A stretch of DNA of 64,000 nucleotides. It comes from Tulasnella sp. 424. Lineage: Eukaryota > Basidiomycota > Agaricomycetes > Cantharellales > Tulasnellaceae. The stretch is from assembly GCA_019633425.1 (NCBI GenBank), contig WSUB01000111.1, positions 62,001 to 126,000 on the forward strand, in the 5' to 3' direction. Numbering within the stretch: position 1 is the first letter of the stretch; each line of letters starts with the position of its first letter. The notes beneath the pieces were generated by a model, which was not told where the DNA came from, searched no databases, and worked only from the letters and a program-made list of their open reading frames with translations. Of the stretch, positions 31,480 through 42,295 are shown piece by piece. Position numbers and translations under genes: made by a program.

Positions 31480-34400
31480 ATGCCCACCCTTCGACAACGG
31501 ATCCGCAGCCTGGCGCCGGCTGGGCTGATAACCTGGGTCCTTGTGTGGATATTCACGCTCCATGCAACGAGCTTGTATCTTTTCACCCGAGGATTTCTAC
31601 TCTCACGACTCGCGCTCTCCGACAAAGCGATATGCACTCCCTCTGGATCCTGCTCAATTCCTTCCACACACTCAAAAGCCATTCTAATCATCATCGACGC
31701 TCTCCGCTTTGATTTCATTGCACCGACTTCATTTCATCCTTCAGACGAAAATCACCATGGCATTCTCACCCTTCCGGCCGAATTGACTGCTCAGAACCCT
31801 GATCGGTCGTTTATCTTCAACGCGCATTCCGACCCACCAACGGCTACTCTCCAGCGCATCAAAGGTATCACCACCGGATCCTTACCAACTTTTATCGACA
31901 TTGGATCCAACTTCGGAGCATCGGAGATCGCCGAGGATTCCCTCATTCATCAGTTAACCGCAGCAGGGAAGCGTGTTGCCTTCATGGGTGACGACACGTG
32001 GACGGGAGTCTATCCCTCATCTTTTCACCCAAATATGACCTGGCCATACGACTCCTTCAACGTCGAGGACCTGCACTCGGTTGACGAGGGCGTTATTCGC
32101 CATATCTTCCCTCTCGTCCGGGACGGTGGATGGGACTTCGCCATTGGTCATTTCTTGGGCGTCGACCACGTCGGACACCGCGTTGGGCCCTCGGGAGATG
32201 CTATGCGAGCGAAGCTGAAGCAGATGGATGGGGTGCTTCGCAGGTTGACTGAGGAGATCGACGATGACACCTTACTCGTTGTGCTCGGTGACCATGGCAT
32301 GGACCTCAAAGGGGATCATGGAGGAGACGGGATTTTCGAAACAAGCTCCGCCATGTGGATCTACAGCAAGTCAGTTCCACTCGCAACACGCCCACTTCCG
32401 CAAGACGCTCTTCCGAGCCACGGCACATCTGCAGCCAATCTGGATGCCGACGCTTCCGACGTTGCTTGGAAGACGTTCCCAGGAGCAACTTCGCCATCTC
32501 GTGCCGTTCAGCAAATCGACATCTTACCCACTATCTCCCTTCTCCTCGGCCTTCCAATTCCGTTCAACAATCTAGGGATGGTTATCCCTGAGCTCTTCCT
32601 TCGTGATTCGGCTACCAACGACCTGATCCTGAACGAAGCGATGAAGCTCAACGCTGATCAAATCCAGGCCTACTTGGCAGCATACCGAGCGAGTCCCTCA
32701 GGAGGAGAGTTGGACGAAGCGTGGAGCCGCCTTAATCGACTCCACGACCTAGCCACAAAGCCGACCACGTCCCTGCAGTCAAAACGCAACTTCATCAGAC
32801 AGAGCTTACGCTCTTGCCGAGAGCTTTGGGCGCAGTTCAACGTTGTCCTTATGGTGGCGGGTTTGGTCGCCCTTGGGTTGACTGTACCTGTGGTCTGGAG
32901 CATATATCGAGCCGTTGACCAAGGTCAAACGTCGAGCTGGGACGCGGTATCAGAGGAGGTTTTGCATCGTGGAACAGTGGGAGCTGCTGTTGGCGGAGCA
33001 CTCGGATTGGTCGTCAAGATCGCGGGACGCCCAGTGATGGGCTCGTTTAGCTTGTTGCAGGCAACGCTGTTGGGAGCAGTACTCGGCTCAGAGCTGAACG
33101 TACTCAGCTCGCGGACAGGTACAACGCTCTTCGCCTTACCAAAGAATTTCTTCCAACGACAGACCGCTTTGCCCGTTCTCATCCTCATCCTCCATGCATT
33201 ATCCTACACTTCAAATTCGTTCCTCATGTGGGAGGACCGCCTGACCCAGTACTTCCTCTTCACCATGCTCTTCACCTCCGTCGTCATCAGTGCGCCAACA
33301 GCCCCAACCCATCGACTGCGAATACGGATCTTCGGCTTCAGCCTCGCGACAGCGATACTACTCCGCCTCATTGCGGTCTCAACCGTGTGTCGGGAGGAGC
33401 AACAACCTTACTGCCGCGTCACATTCTATTCTTCCTCGACTACTCCCGTCGCCCCATACCTGACGATGTTCGGAGCTCCCATCGCTACCTTCGCACTTCC
33501 TTACGCTATTCAGTACCTATTCCTCTCCACTTCCAGAGCCGATGAAGCTCCAGTGACCACCCTCTTCCTCAGGATATGGAGATGGCTACTCCTCGCGGGC
33601 AGCACCTATTGGATTTTCGAGCGCCTGGAGAACTGGAACGGTTTGAACCCGGATCGAATTCCGCTAGTTCAGACGGTTCGCACCTACCTTGCCCGAAGCG
33701 TGTTGGGATGCATAGTCGTCGTGCTCGGTGCATTCTGGTGGTACGCGCCGCTCAGTATCCTTGTCCGAGAACAGACGCCCGAGGATGGTGCCCAAGGAGG
33801 AAAGAAAAGAGTGGCCGTCATCGGCTTTGCGAACGCGTATGGGTCATCGTACCTTCTATTCCTCCTTGTCCCATTCGCCCTTGTCTTTGCCACAGCTCAA
33901 CCAACCGGTCAAGTGGTGTTGGCTCTAGGCTTGATTGCCATCACTTCGTACCTAGAGGTGGTAGATGGTCAAAGCGACGCCGATGGGATGGTAGAAGCCT
34001 TCACGTCCATGTCGGTGACATCCTCAGCTCCACAGCTCCAGGTGGCCTATCAAAAACCGACTTTCGCTGTACCAACATTCATCTCAATCCTATCACTACT
34101 CCTTTTCTACTCAACGGGCCACCAAGCAACGATGCCGTCCATCCAATGGAAATCCGCCTTCATTGGGTTTCCCACCCTCACCTATCCATTCGCACCGATA
34201 CTCGTCGTTCTCAACACCTTCGGGCCAATCGCCTTGGCGACACTTGCAGCTCCCTTGTTCGCCTTGTGGAATATCGACCCCCCAAAACCGAACTCCCCAG
34301 ACAACCAGGGCGAATCCACGACATCCGGCTCTCGGTCTCCCTCCAGTCTGGTGTTGAACAGAACTCTCAAGCTCACACTCGGAACGTCGCTATATCATTC

Positions 34401-34608
34401 CGCGTTAACCTTTGGAACGGCGTTTGGAGCTGCGGCCCTGCGGAGACATTTGATGGTGTGGAAGGTTTTCGCGCCCCGATTCATGTTAGGAGGAGCGTCA
34501 TTGCTTATCGTCGATTTGGCATTGGTTCTCGGTGTCGGAGTAGGAGTGAGTCGCGTTGTATGGAAGGTGGAGAAGACGTTTGGAGCGGGAAGAGCAAAGC
34601 AACAATGA
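31480..34608 (+). CDS. GPI13: GPI ethanolamine phosphate transferase 3
   Basis: Single-exon frame of 1042 residues, close to yeast Gpi13 and human PIGO in length. The N-terminal membrane anchor is LITWVLVWIFTLHATSLYLF (residues about 16-36). The lumenal alkaline-phosphatase-like domain carries metal-site motifs IIIDALRFDF, TGSLPTFIDIG, FLGVDHVGH and LGDHGMDLKGDHGGD. The C-terminal half has many hydrophobic segments (for example VVLMVAGLVALGLTVPVVW, ILVVLNTFGPIALATLAAP). It adds ethanolamine phosphate to the third mannose of the GPI precursor in the ER membrane, the step that links the anchor to protein. The absence of introns is unusual for this window. It is convergent with the gag-like gene downstream. 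Confidence 0.93.
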   Translation: MPTLRQRIRSLAPAGLITWVLVWIFTLHATSLYLFTRGFLLSRLALSDKAICTPSGSCSIPSTHSKAILIIIDALRFDFIAPTSFHPSDENHHGILTLPAELTAQNPDRSFIFNAHSDPPTATLQRIKGITTGSLPTFIDIGSNFGASEIAEDSLIHQLTAAGKRVAFMGDDTWTGVYPSSFHPNMTWPYDSFNVEDLHSVDEGVIRHIFPLVRDGGWDFAIGHFLGVDHVGHRVGPSGDAMRAKLKQMDGVLRRLTEEIDDDTLLVVLGDHGMDLKGDHGGDGIFETSSAMWIYSKSVPLATRPLPQDALPSHGTSAANLDADASDVAWKTFPGATSPSRAVQQIDILPTISLLLGLPIPFNNLGMVIPELFLRDSATNDLILNEAMKLNADQIQAYLAAYRASPSGGELDEAWSRLNRLHDLATKPTTSLQSKRNFIRQSLRSCRELWAQFNVVLMVAGLVALGLTVPVVWSIYRAVDQGQTSSWDAVSEEVLHRGTVGAAVGGALGLVVKIAGRPVMGSFSLLQATLLGAVLGSELNVLSSRTGTTLFALPKNFFQRQTALPVLILILHALSYTSNSFLMWEDRLTQYFLFTMLFTSVVISAPTAPTHRLRIRIFGFSLATAILLRLIAVSTVCREEQQPYCRVTFYSSSTTPVAPYLTMFGAPIATFALPYAIQYLFLSTSRADEAPVTTLFLRIWRWLLLAGSTYWIFERLENWNGLNPDRIPLVQTVRTYLARSVLGCIVVVLGAFWWYAPLSILVREQTPEDGAQGGKKRVAVIGFANAYGSSYLLFLLVPFALVFATAQPTGQVVLALGLIAITSYLEVVDGQSDADGMVEAFTSMSVTSSAPQLQVAYQKPTFAVPTFISILSLLLFYSTGHQATMPSIQWKSAFIGFPTLTYPFAPILVVLNTFGPIALATLAAPLFALWNIDPPKPNSPDNQGESTTSGSRSPSSLVLNRTLKLTLGTSLYHSALTFGTAFGAAALRRHLMVWKVFAPRFMLGGASLLIVDLALVLGVGVGVSRVVWKVEKTFGAGRAKQQ

Positions 34609-34868
34609 TTCGAATGCCGTTGTCGTTTCGATCGTGACGTGATTTTATGTATCTTCGTTAGCAATTAGAACCGTTTGTGTCTCAGTCCCTTGCAGACGTG
34701 TGTGTGCTGGACGTAGGGACCCTTAGAGCTAATGGCTTTGTTTTTGTCTTCATCCATGTCTTATGAGCTTAGACCTTGTAGATCGAATTCACATCCCGGG
34801 GGCGCAGGTCCTACGGCTATTAGGTTTTACATAAAGCGCCGCGTCCATTTATAACTTGCTTCTACCAT

Positions 34869-36309
34869 TCAAATGGGCTCAAATACAATCCGCTGGAATG
34901 GCATCCAAAACAGAAATTGTAAGAGACTTCGTTAAACCTTTGTCCGGATGGGTTTGGCAATGTCATAGTCATAGTACTTACCGCTCGAACAAACGGATGG
35001 GAAGGCTTGCCGTCGGGCTTGTCCTGCTCAAGGGCAGTTCCTGCCTTGACAAAGCGAATCAAGTGTCCGGAAGTGCTAAGATGTACTTCTGTCGTTGTGA
35101 ACTTGGTCTCTGCGTATCTACTATTTGAAGAGTCCTCTGGAGCAAATGCTAATTGCAACCCAGGTAGGAGCAACAAATTAGTTTCCAGCCTTAACCTGTT
35201 GCTGTCCAGTAACCTACAAGACAGAGATACCCGCAGGGTACCGTCTGATAGCACACTCCAAATCTTTGTCATATAGCTAGAGCTCGCGGTATCGAGTGAC
35301 GGGACAATGGCGTCGCAGTTGCTGCCGATCACTTGGTACGACCTAATTAATGCTGAGCTTTAGCGAGTGCACAATGAACGGTACTTAGATAGAATGCATA
35401 TACTCGACTGTAAGAGCCCAGGAGTAATTAACCGCTAGGCTTGCTTGGTTCGTCCTGCAGTTCTTACGATCACGGTTTCAGTGTTATTTCGAGGCTGAAA
35501 CCAAGTTCTTTCGAGCTCAACCTACCACGAGGCCTATTTGATGAGGCTCAGAAGCGGGGAGGAAGCTCACAACAAGGGCTTCGTGACGATTGACGGTCGT
35601 TCTTCTCCCAAAATCGGTAACCGTTCCTGGGGAGTAACCCCACCAAATGTATTGAGTAAGACTGGTATCTGCCTCGTCGATAATACGGAGGAGCCCGATC
35701 TGCCGTTTGCAACTTGATGGGTCGAATACGCGTGCTGCTGATGGGTTTTCACAGAGACAAACTGAAGTGCCAAGCCCTCGACGCTGAGGTTGAACCGCAA
35801 CGCCATGTGCTTGATTTTCGGTGGTTTGCGGGAGCGTAGCCGTCGAAGGACTAGGACTGAAGGTGGTTGCAGACCTGCCATTATATCCACATGTTATATG
35901 GTTTAATCGTCTATTTACTTCAAGGCAAGTCGCCCTTGAACATACCAGACTGGGGTGGCTATCTCGGCCTCGCCAGGCTCTCCCACTGAAGGATATTCGT
36001 CGAATAACGCTTGTACAAAGAGATCCCAATCTTTTTTAATAGATGAATCAAGTCGCGCATACCATCGAAGTGCCTTTGCTTTGAGACAAGTTCTGGCGAA
36101 GCGCAGCATCCAGTTATAGTCCTCATCCCGTCCGATCTCAAAGGCGTGCTTTTGGATGGCGAACACGAAAGCTTCACACTCGCTCCCATCCATGCCATGG
36201 AAAACTATATCAGGGGCTTTGATTCATTGTGAGGACGTTCCAGGTCCCATATGAGACCATGCCATGGCTACTTTAGCGGGTGTGACGGACCTTGTGTTGG
36301 GACGTCCAT
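34869..36309 (-). CDS. Gag-like domain fusion protein, copy Y (intact)
   Basis: Seven exons on the minus strand: 36309-36291, 36216-35946, 35874-35526, 35462-35404, 35342-35218, 35148-34982 and 34892-34869 (337 residues, frame closed throughout). Exons 1-2 encode a gag-like helical region, DGSECEAFVFAIQKHAFEIG then KALRWYARLDSSIKKDWDLF and QALFDEYPS. This resembles the gag core of Ty3-type retrotransposons. Exons 3-7 encode an unrecognised C-terminal domain: QIGLLRII, TQYIWW, NRHEALVVSFLPAS, YMTKIWSVLSDGTL, TKFTTTEVH, RIVFEPI. No zinc knuckle, protease, reverse transcriptase or integrase is nearby, which argues for a host gene rather than an element. Intron 5 is a multiple of three with no stop, so an unspliced read also stays open. 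The function is unknown. The nearest relative is Z, next to it. Confidence 0.78.
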
Positions 36310-36951
36310 AGCAGCTTGCGGAGCTCCGTTTCAATTGTAATCGGAGTGAGAAAATGTATTTCTTACTTGAGGACGTTGCGATACGCCGGGCTAAGAAGGA
36401 GCAGGAGGCGGGTGGAGGTTGCCGAGACCGGCGCGCGCTGGAAGGTCCAAATAATTGCCCGAACGGACAACGTGGGTGTTGGGTTGTCCGATGGCGTTCC
36501 GGGACCCTATCCCAGGGCGCCACAGCCCGATCTCCTCCCTTCATATAGTAATGTAAATTCGATATTACGTGGAACGGCTACAATAGAGCAACCTCGATTT
36601 TGGAACGCGAGCGCGTAGGTTTGGGGGGTACTACTCATCCGCATGTGGCTGCAATGGAGCCTTGCCGATACTGTAGGTCCGTTGTGTTCTCCTTCCAGTG
36701 AGCAGACGACCCTCAAAACCGACTCTCTCGTGGCCGGGATTTCCACGCAATGTTCAGTTGAATGCATCGTCAAACTGGGCCATGAGGAGTTTCTATGGAG
36801 CCTCGAGCTAATGCCTTTGTTTTTTTTGTTTTCATCTATATCTCATGAACTAGGAGCGTGTATGCCGAAGGAACATCGCTGGGGGAGGTCCTAAGTCTAC
36901 TATTGGGCTTTGCAGAAAGCGCCACTTCCAGTCATAACTCGTTTCTCCCAT
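36310..36951. other. 5' flank of copy Y and 3' flank of copy Z
   Basis: Non-coding. Bases 36541-36750 are a copy of a ~200-base flank also found at 38745-38965 and 41573-41775 (ACGGCTACAATAGAGC motif in two of them), always upstream of a minus-strand unit. It is part of the duplicated segment rather than a separate gene. Confidence 0.6.
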
Positions 36952-38385
36952 TCAAAGGGGCTCAAATACAAGCCGCTGTCATGGTATCCAAAAGTGACTT
37001 TGTCAAGCATTGGTCTCGAAGGGTCCAGTAACATCCGAACCACAGCACTTACCGCTCGAACAAATGGAACTAACGGATTGCCCTTTGGTTTGTCCTGTTC
37101 GAGGGCGGTACCTGCCTTGACAAAGCGAATCACTTGTCCTGTTGTGTTAATGTGTACTTCCGTTGTTGTGAACTTGGTTTCTTGGAGTGGCGTAGATTCT
37201 GAAAATGCTAATTTCAAACCAAATGGGATTTCCCCGGCAACAAATTAGTTTCCAGCCGTATTCTATTGCCGTCCAGTAACTGACAGGACAGAGACATCTG
37301 CAGGGTACCGTCCGCTAGTACATTCCAAATCTTTGTCATGTAGCCGTTGCTTACGGAATCGGCTGATGGGGCACTAGCAGGGTTGTTGCTGCCAACCACT
37401 TGGTACGACCTAATTAATGCTGAGCTTTAGCGAATGCACAATGCACGGCAATTAACTAAAATGCATATACTCGACTGTAAGAGGCCAGCCGTAATTAACT
37501 GCTAGGCTTGCTCGGTTCGTCGTGCAGTTCTTACGATCAGTGTCAGTCTTATTTCAAGGTTTTTATTTCAAGTCAACCTACCACGAATCCGATTTGATGA
37601 GGTTCAGCAGCGGGGAGGAAGCTCACAACAAGGGCTTCGTGACGATTGACGGTCGTTCTTCTCCCAACATGCTCAAGCGTGCTTAAGAAATGCCAGGAAT
37701 CGTATAGGGAGTAACCAGTACCCCGCCAAACGTATTGAGTAAAACTGGTATCTGCCTCGTTGACAATTCGGAGGAGCCCTATCTGAGGTTTGCTACTTGA
37801 TGGATCGAATACGCGTGCTGCTGATGGGTGTCCACAGAGACAATGCGGAGTTTCTTGATGCTGAGGTCGAACCCCGACGGCATGTGCTTGATTTTCGGCG
37901 GCGTGCGGGAGCGTAGCCGTCGAAAGGCTGGGACTGAATGTGGTTGCCGACCTGCCGTTATAACCGCGCGTTCCATGATTTGATCGTCAATTTACTCAAA
38001 TGCAAGTCGCTCTTGGACATACCACACTGGGGTTGCTATCTCCGCCTCGCCAGGCTCTCCCACCGAAGGATATTGGTCGAACAAGGCTTGGACGAAGAGA
38101 TCCCAATTGCTTTTAATAGATGGATCAAGTCGCGCATACCATCGAAGTGCCCTTGCTTTGAGACAAGTTCTGGCGAAGCGCAGCATCCAGTTGTAATCCT
38201 CATCCCGTCCGATCTCAAAGGCGTGCTTTTGGATGGCGAACACGAAAGCTTCACACTCGTTCCCATCCACGCCGTTGAAAAATATATCAGGGGCTACTAT
38301 TTCGGTGTGACAATGTTCATGGGCTTCAGATGAGACCGAGTCATGGGTACTTTAGGACAGACGGACCTTCTGTTGGGACGGACAT
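36952..38385 (-). CDS. Gag-like domain fusion protein, copy Z (intact)
   Basis: Seven exons on the minus strand: 38385-38367, 38293-38023, 37951-37582, 37529-37471, 37409-37285, 37207-37053 and 36975-36952 (340 residues, frame closed). The gag-like exon 2 reads NECEAFVFAIQKHAFEIG then ARALRWYARLDPSIKSNW and QALFDQYPSVG, nearly the same as Y. Exon 3 carries a 21-nt in-frame insertion relative to Y, near the YVWRGTGYS stretch. The C-terminal domain keeps QIGLLRIV, NRHEALVVSFLP, YMTKIWNVLADGTL, TKFTTTEVH and RLVFEPL. Splice sites and phases are identical to Y. It is a tandem duplicate of Y with shared flanks. The function is unknown. Confidence 0.78.
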
Positions 38386-39040
38386 AGCGGCCTGCGGAGC
38401 TCCCTTTCAATGGTAATCGGAGCGAGAGAATGCGTCTTTGATTTGCAGATGTTGCGGGATGTGGCGCTATGAAGGAGCAGGAGGCAAGTGGAGGTTGGCG
38501 GAAAGTGAACGTGGGGGAGGTCCAAGGAATTGCCGTTCAAGGACACCGTGAGTAGATGGCGTGCCTGGCTCCGACTCTGGGACGCCACTTTGGACGGCGA
38601 CGAAAGGCGTATACGCACAGATCGTTCATGGAATCCAAGAAGTACAATACCGCCTGACCTCTCCATGTCACGGCCTGTTCCGGACTTCGACAGTGGGGCG
38701 TTAGGACATTCCTCTATGTCTTGCAATAAAACTTTTCGACCTCCTACCTTCATATACTTCGTACAGTAATGTAGATTAAATATCACACGAAACGGCTCAG
38801 ATATATAAGAGCCTTGACTTGTAGCGCTAGCGTGACGTTTGGCTAAACTACTCTCGTGGCTGGTACCCGATTGTGTAAAGGGCCTGCTGATACTTATGTC
38901 CGTCCACCCCGTCACACTTTTCACTTCCAGTGAACCGCGGTTGACGACCTCCAAAGCCAACCCTCCTGTGAGGGACCGAGGCTCGCACGCATGTTAAAGT
39001 CTGAATCAGGCTGAACTTAAACTAATGCGAAAAGAATACT
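38386..39040. other. 5' flank of copy Z
   Basis: No supported gene. It contains the second copy of the unit flank (38745-38965), diverged from 36541-36750. It ends at the 3' end of the minus-strand F-box gene. Confidence 0.55.
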
Positions 39041-40840
39041 CTAACCATCCTCTACAACGGATACGTCCTCAGAAGGTACAGACCATATGTAACCTTCCTC
39101 TATAACTAAGACATTGCCGGAACCCACACGCTCCTCCAAACGCTTCACGGCCGTTTCCACTAACTCGGGGCAGTAGGAAGTTATACCGTCTAGGACACGT
39201 AATTCCACTTTCAGAATTCGCCCTCTGTGATTTGGTTCATCTGAAGAGTCTTCGGCTGCGTCTTTGACGTTTTGTGCCGTCTCGCATATCCAGTCCAAAC
39301 AATCACGGACCTCGTCGGCATCTATCCTTGAGAAGGATAACGTGCGAACGTTCCGAAGGAGCGAGGAAACCTCGCCAAGTCTGGGACCTTCTAGAAAGGA
39401 GTCGATTTCAATGCCCCAGACCTCCAAGGACGTGACCGGCGGTAACCGCGAGACTTGCTCGATCATAAACTGCTTGAAAGAGAGGGCGTGAGGGCCTAAG
39501 GGTGGATCGCCGAGGCTGAGACAAAGCGTCGTGACATCTTTGGTCCAAGGTACGAGTGCGTCGATGAGTCGCGGCAATGTCATGCGAAGTTGATCCAGTT
39601 GGCAGGAAAACTGGGAACATTCTATGGCGACGGCGAGGGGTTCCGACCGGTCCGTGCTAGAGAGCTCCACCCGCAAATCACCTCCACCAATCTCCAACAG
39701 CAACCCTTCAAGGGGAACCAGGGCCGGATGTTTCCACTTCGACATCCACTTGAGAACCCTTTGCTGCAGGAATTCTTCGATCTCTTCGTCTTCCAGGAGA
39801 GAAATGGCGAGGGAGCATGATCCCGGTGCTTCTATATGATCAAGCAGGTCCTCGATCGCACTCAGGCCGCCAAGGTCAATTTTGAGTGACGTCAAGTGTG
39901 GAAGCTGGACGGGAGGGGATGAAGGGTTGGCCGTCGACTTGGTGGTGCATCGAGAAATGGCCACGGTTCGGAGTCGAGGGGAATGGGAAAGAACATTGAG
40001 GATAGTGGTTGTGGAAGGGAAACTGATCCACGAGAGATCAAGGACGATCAAGTCGTAAAGGACCTTACTTTCCCAGCGAATCGATATGCCATTGAGAGTA
40101 AGATCCTTTAACCGAGGCGCTGTTCCTCCAAATACATCAACTTCTCTAGTGCTGGACAGAGCGTCCTCGTCGTTCAAGGATAGCTTCTCCAGGCTGAGAA
40201 CCGGCTCTCTCAAGGCGGAAATGACATCCTCTCTCCATTCAGCGGGGAATGAAACATCCATACTTCGCCACCGATCCCTATGCGCATTGAGCGCTGTCAT
40301 GAGCAAGGGCATAACTTCTAGCTCCCGTTCCACAATCACTGTCGCGCGCAACACGACGTCCAGGGGATTGCTCGACGACCTCCGCAACGCAGTCCTAACG
40401 ACCTCAGACGAATCTGACCAGTGTATTCGGTTCCACAGTGATGTAGAGCCTCGAATTACGTTGCACCAGCGCGAACAGACTCCCGTGAGGCTGATGAGAC
40501 GGTGATAATAGTTCAACCCATAGTCGTGTTTGAGGTAGGGTCGCATGTGGTGGTGAATGACTTGAAGGAAAATCTCGGTCGGTAAGGAGTGGATGGGAAG
40601 AGCTTCATTCTGTTTGGAACGAATGTCGAGCTCCCTCGACTTGTCGGCCTCGTGTGGCTGGAGTCGAACACCAGCCCGATTTCTGAGTGCCCAGCTGCCG
40701 TCATCACTCCCGCTTTTAACCGGCCTACGAAGGATTACGAATATAAGCCGGCTGCAGTTGGTACAAGAACGGCTTCTAACTTACGCGCCAGGAGCCGAGG
40801 GCTGGGGATCCTGCTCAGGAGTGTCGATTCGATCCGACAT
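39041..40840 (-). CDS. F-box/LRR-like protein related to the genes at 1-3.4 kb
   Basis: Two exons on the minus strand: 40840-40785 (56 nt) and 40724-39041, with a 60-base intron (GTAAGT donor, CGTAG acceptor). The first exon (MSDRIDTPEQDPQPSAPG) and the second-exon start (LRNRAGVRLQ) match the gene at 1686-3437 in sequence, length and phase, which fixes the start. The F-box is IHSLPTEIFLQVIHHHM, then LTGVCSRWCNVIRGSTSLW. The C-terminus keeps AVKRLEERVGSGNVLVIEEG. This is a dispersed third member of the 0-3.4 kb lineage, 36 kb away and inverted, now inside the gag-like block. It is presumably an SCF adaptor; the substrate is unknown. Confidence 0.86.
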
Positions 40841-42160
40841 GCATATAATATGGCCGTGAAGGTAGTCGGAATTCGGATCTGCCGCCTGGTCGATGATTCC
40901 CAGGCAGCGGTGATTCTCAGGCGCGCCTCACACGAAGACATGGTCCAGAAATGATGGTTGATGATCCGAATGGACATAACAATTCGTTGGCTAATAAGCG
41001 ATTAAATACCCCCTGAAGTATACTTGCCTTAGGCCATCAGTCTTTCCGGAGCGCGTCCCTGTTCTTTTCAGTAGCGGACACGGATCCATTCGAACCGGAA
41101 CACAGATAATTCAAGCGGTGGGCCGAGTGCATCATTCGAGAAACCGCTTCAAACGGATCTGGGACCAGATAAGTCCACACAGTCTCCCAGATGAAATGCG
41201 GCCACCTCGCCTCGCCTGGTAGCATTACGCTGGGTGAAGATACCGGTTAATCTGAAGGTACCACCCATGGGGATCGAATCGGTTTACCCAAATAAACAAT
41301 ACTGGTCCATCTGTGTCCGGTGTTGGGTTGTTCGGGCCGTTCCTGGATCCGGTTCTGGGAGGCCACTCCTGGCCCTCGCTCAACGACGAAAGGTGTATAC
41401 AATGGACAGACGAGATCATTGATGAAATTTGAGAGCTACCTCACCGTAAGGACGACTTTCAAATCTGTGATTGCGTGTGTTCTTGATTGTCGAAAGCGCT
41501 GAGGCGGTACGGAGGGGAGTGTCCGAGTCTTTGGCTCCACCTGATTAGCAATTTAACTTCCTAATCTCCTTCTTCATACAGCAATGTAGATGAGTTATCA
41601 CGAGGAACGGCTACAATAGAGCCTTTTGGAGCGCTTGCGAGAGGCTTGGGAAACTACCGAGACGGTTGCACTGGGACCTTGCCGAGACTGTAGGTGGCGT
41701 CCTTCAGCGGTGACGCGCTTTAGTTCTTCCAGTCAGCCGACGACTCCCAAAACCAACCCTCATAAAATATCACTCCGATGTCGCGTGCCACCTTCACTCC
41801 CAGTTCGTGACCACTATTTTTCGAGAACTGACACAGCTTCCCTCCATCAATTACAGATGCGAAACCACTCAAACAAATCCAACTTTACGCAGAATGTGGG
41901 GCACCGATGATGGTATTTGTTTTGTAACTGTTTCGATTTCTGACTGAGAACGACAGAGAGTTCAAGCAATAAATTAGTTCCGTCTCAAGTTGTTATGCAG
42001 CCCCTGAGCGAGGAACATTCCGCCGGTGCCTAGATCCAATGAGATTCCGTGTGCATCGGGGGCCAAAGTACGGTGGTGTATTGTTGTCATGGACCTGAAC
42101 CAACATGTTCGCTAACAATAATCCTATGCACAGGACCTACGCAGTGCTGTGATGGCCATC
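40841..42160. other. Intergenic stretch with remnant of a third minus-strand gag-like unit
   Basis: No intact gene. About 41310-41470 resembles 38545-38665 upstream of Z (shared GACGAAAGG-GTATAC stretch), and 41573-41775 is a third copy of the ~200-base unit flank. On the minus strand around 41190-41290 there is a protein-like piece (FDPHGWYLQINRYLHP) that recalls the gag phrase DP-GW---RYF, but the match is too short to call. The gene body expected between this flank and the F-box gene is missing or decayed. Confidence 0.45.
41573..41775 (-). repeat. Third copy of the gag-like unit 5' flank
   Basis: Shares ACGGCTACAATAGAGC, CCTTGCCGA-ACTGTAGGT and a CTTCCAGT-AGC-GACGAC pattern with 36541-36750, and more weakly with 38745-38965. 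The other two copies sit just upstream of Y and Z, so this one marks a lost or truncated unit. Confidence 0.6.
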
Positions 42161-42169
42161 CTCCAACCG

Positions 42170-42175
42170 TATAAG
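42170..42175 (+). promoter_or_regulatory. TATA element of the secreted helical-protein gene
   Basis: TATAAG about 120 bases before the ATG at 42296. Confidence 0.4.
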
Positions 42176-42295
42176 ACACGACGGGAATCCGGTTATGGCT
42201 AGCATCACCAAATCATATTTTCATTCTCAACCCTCCCGGGCTGTGCTCTAGACACTCTTCAGCGTTATTCCAGTCCTCGACCGAGTTCCACAGCA

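Noticed and set aside
33576..34637. 353-residue alternative frame inside GPI13
   Set aside because: It overlaps a clearly conserved membrane protein in another frame and has no recognisable sequence.
34862..35332. Single long minus-strand frame covering exons 5-6 of copy Y
   Set aside because: It is open only because intron 5 is 69 bases without a stop. All sister copies need this intron spliced.
41037..41419. A separate gypsy-type gag gene near 41.2 kb
   Set aside because: Only a short phrase resembles gag and it ends in a stop at once; no pol, no long terminal repeat. Treated as part of a unit remnant.
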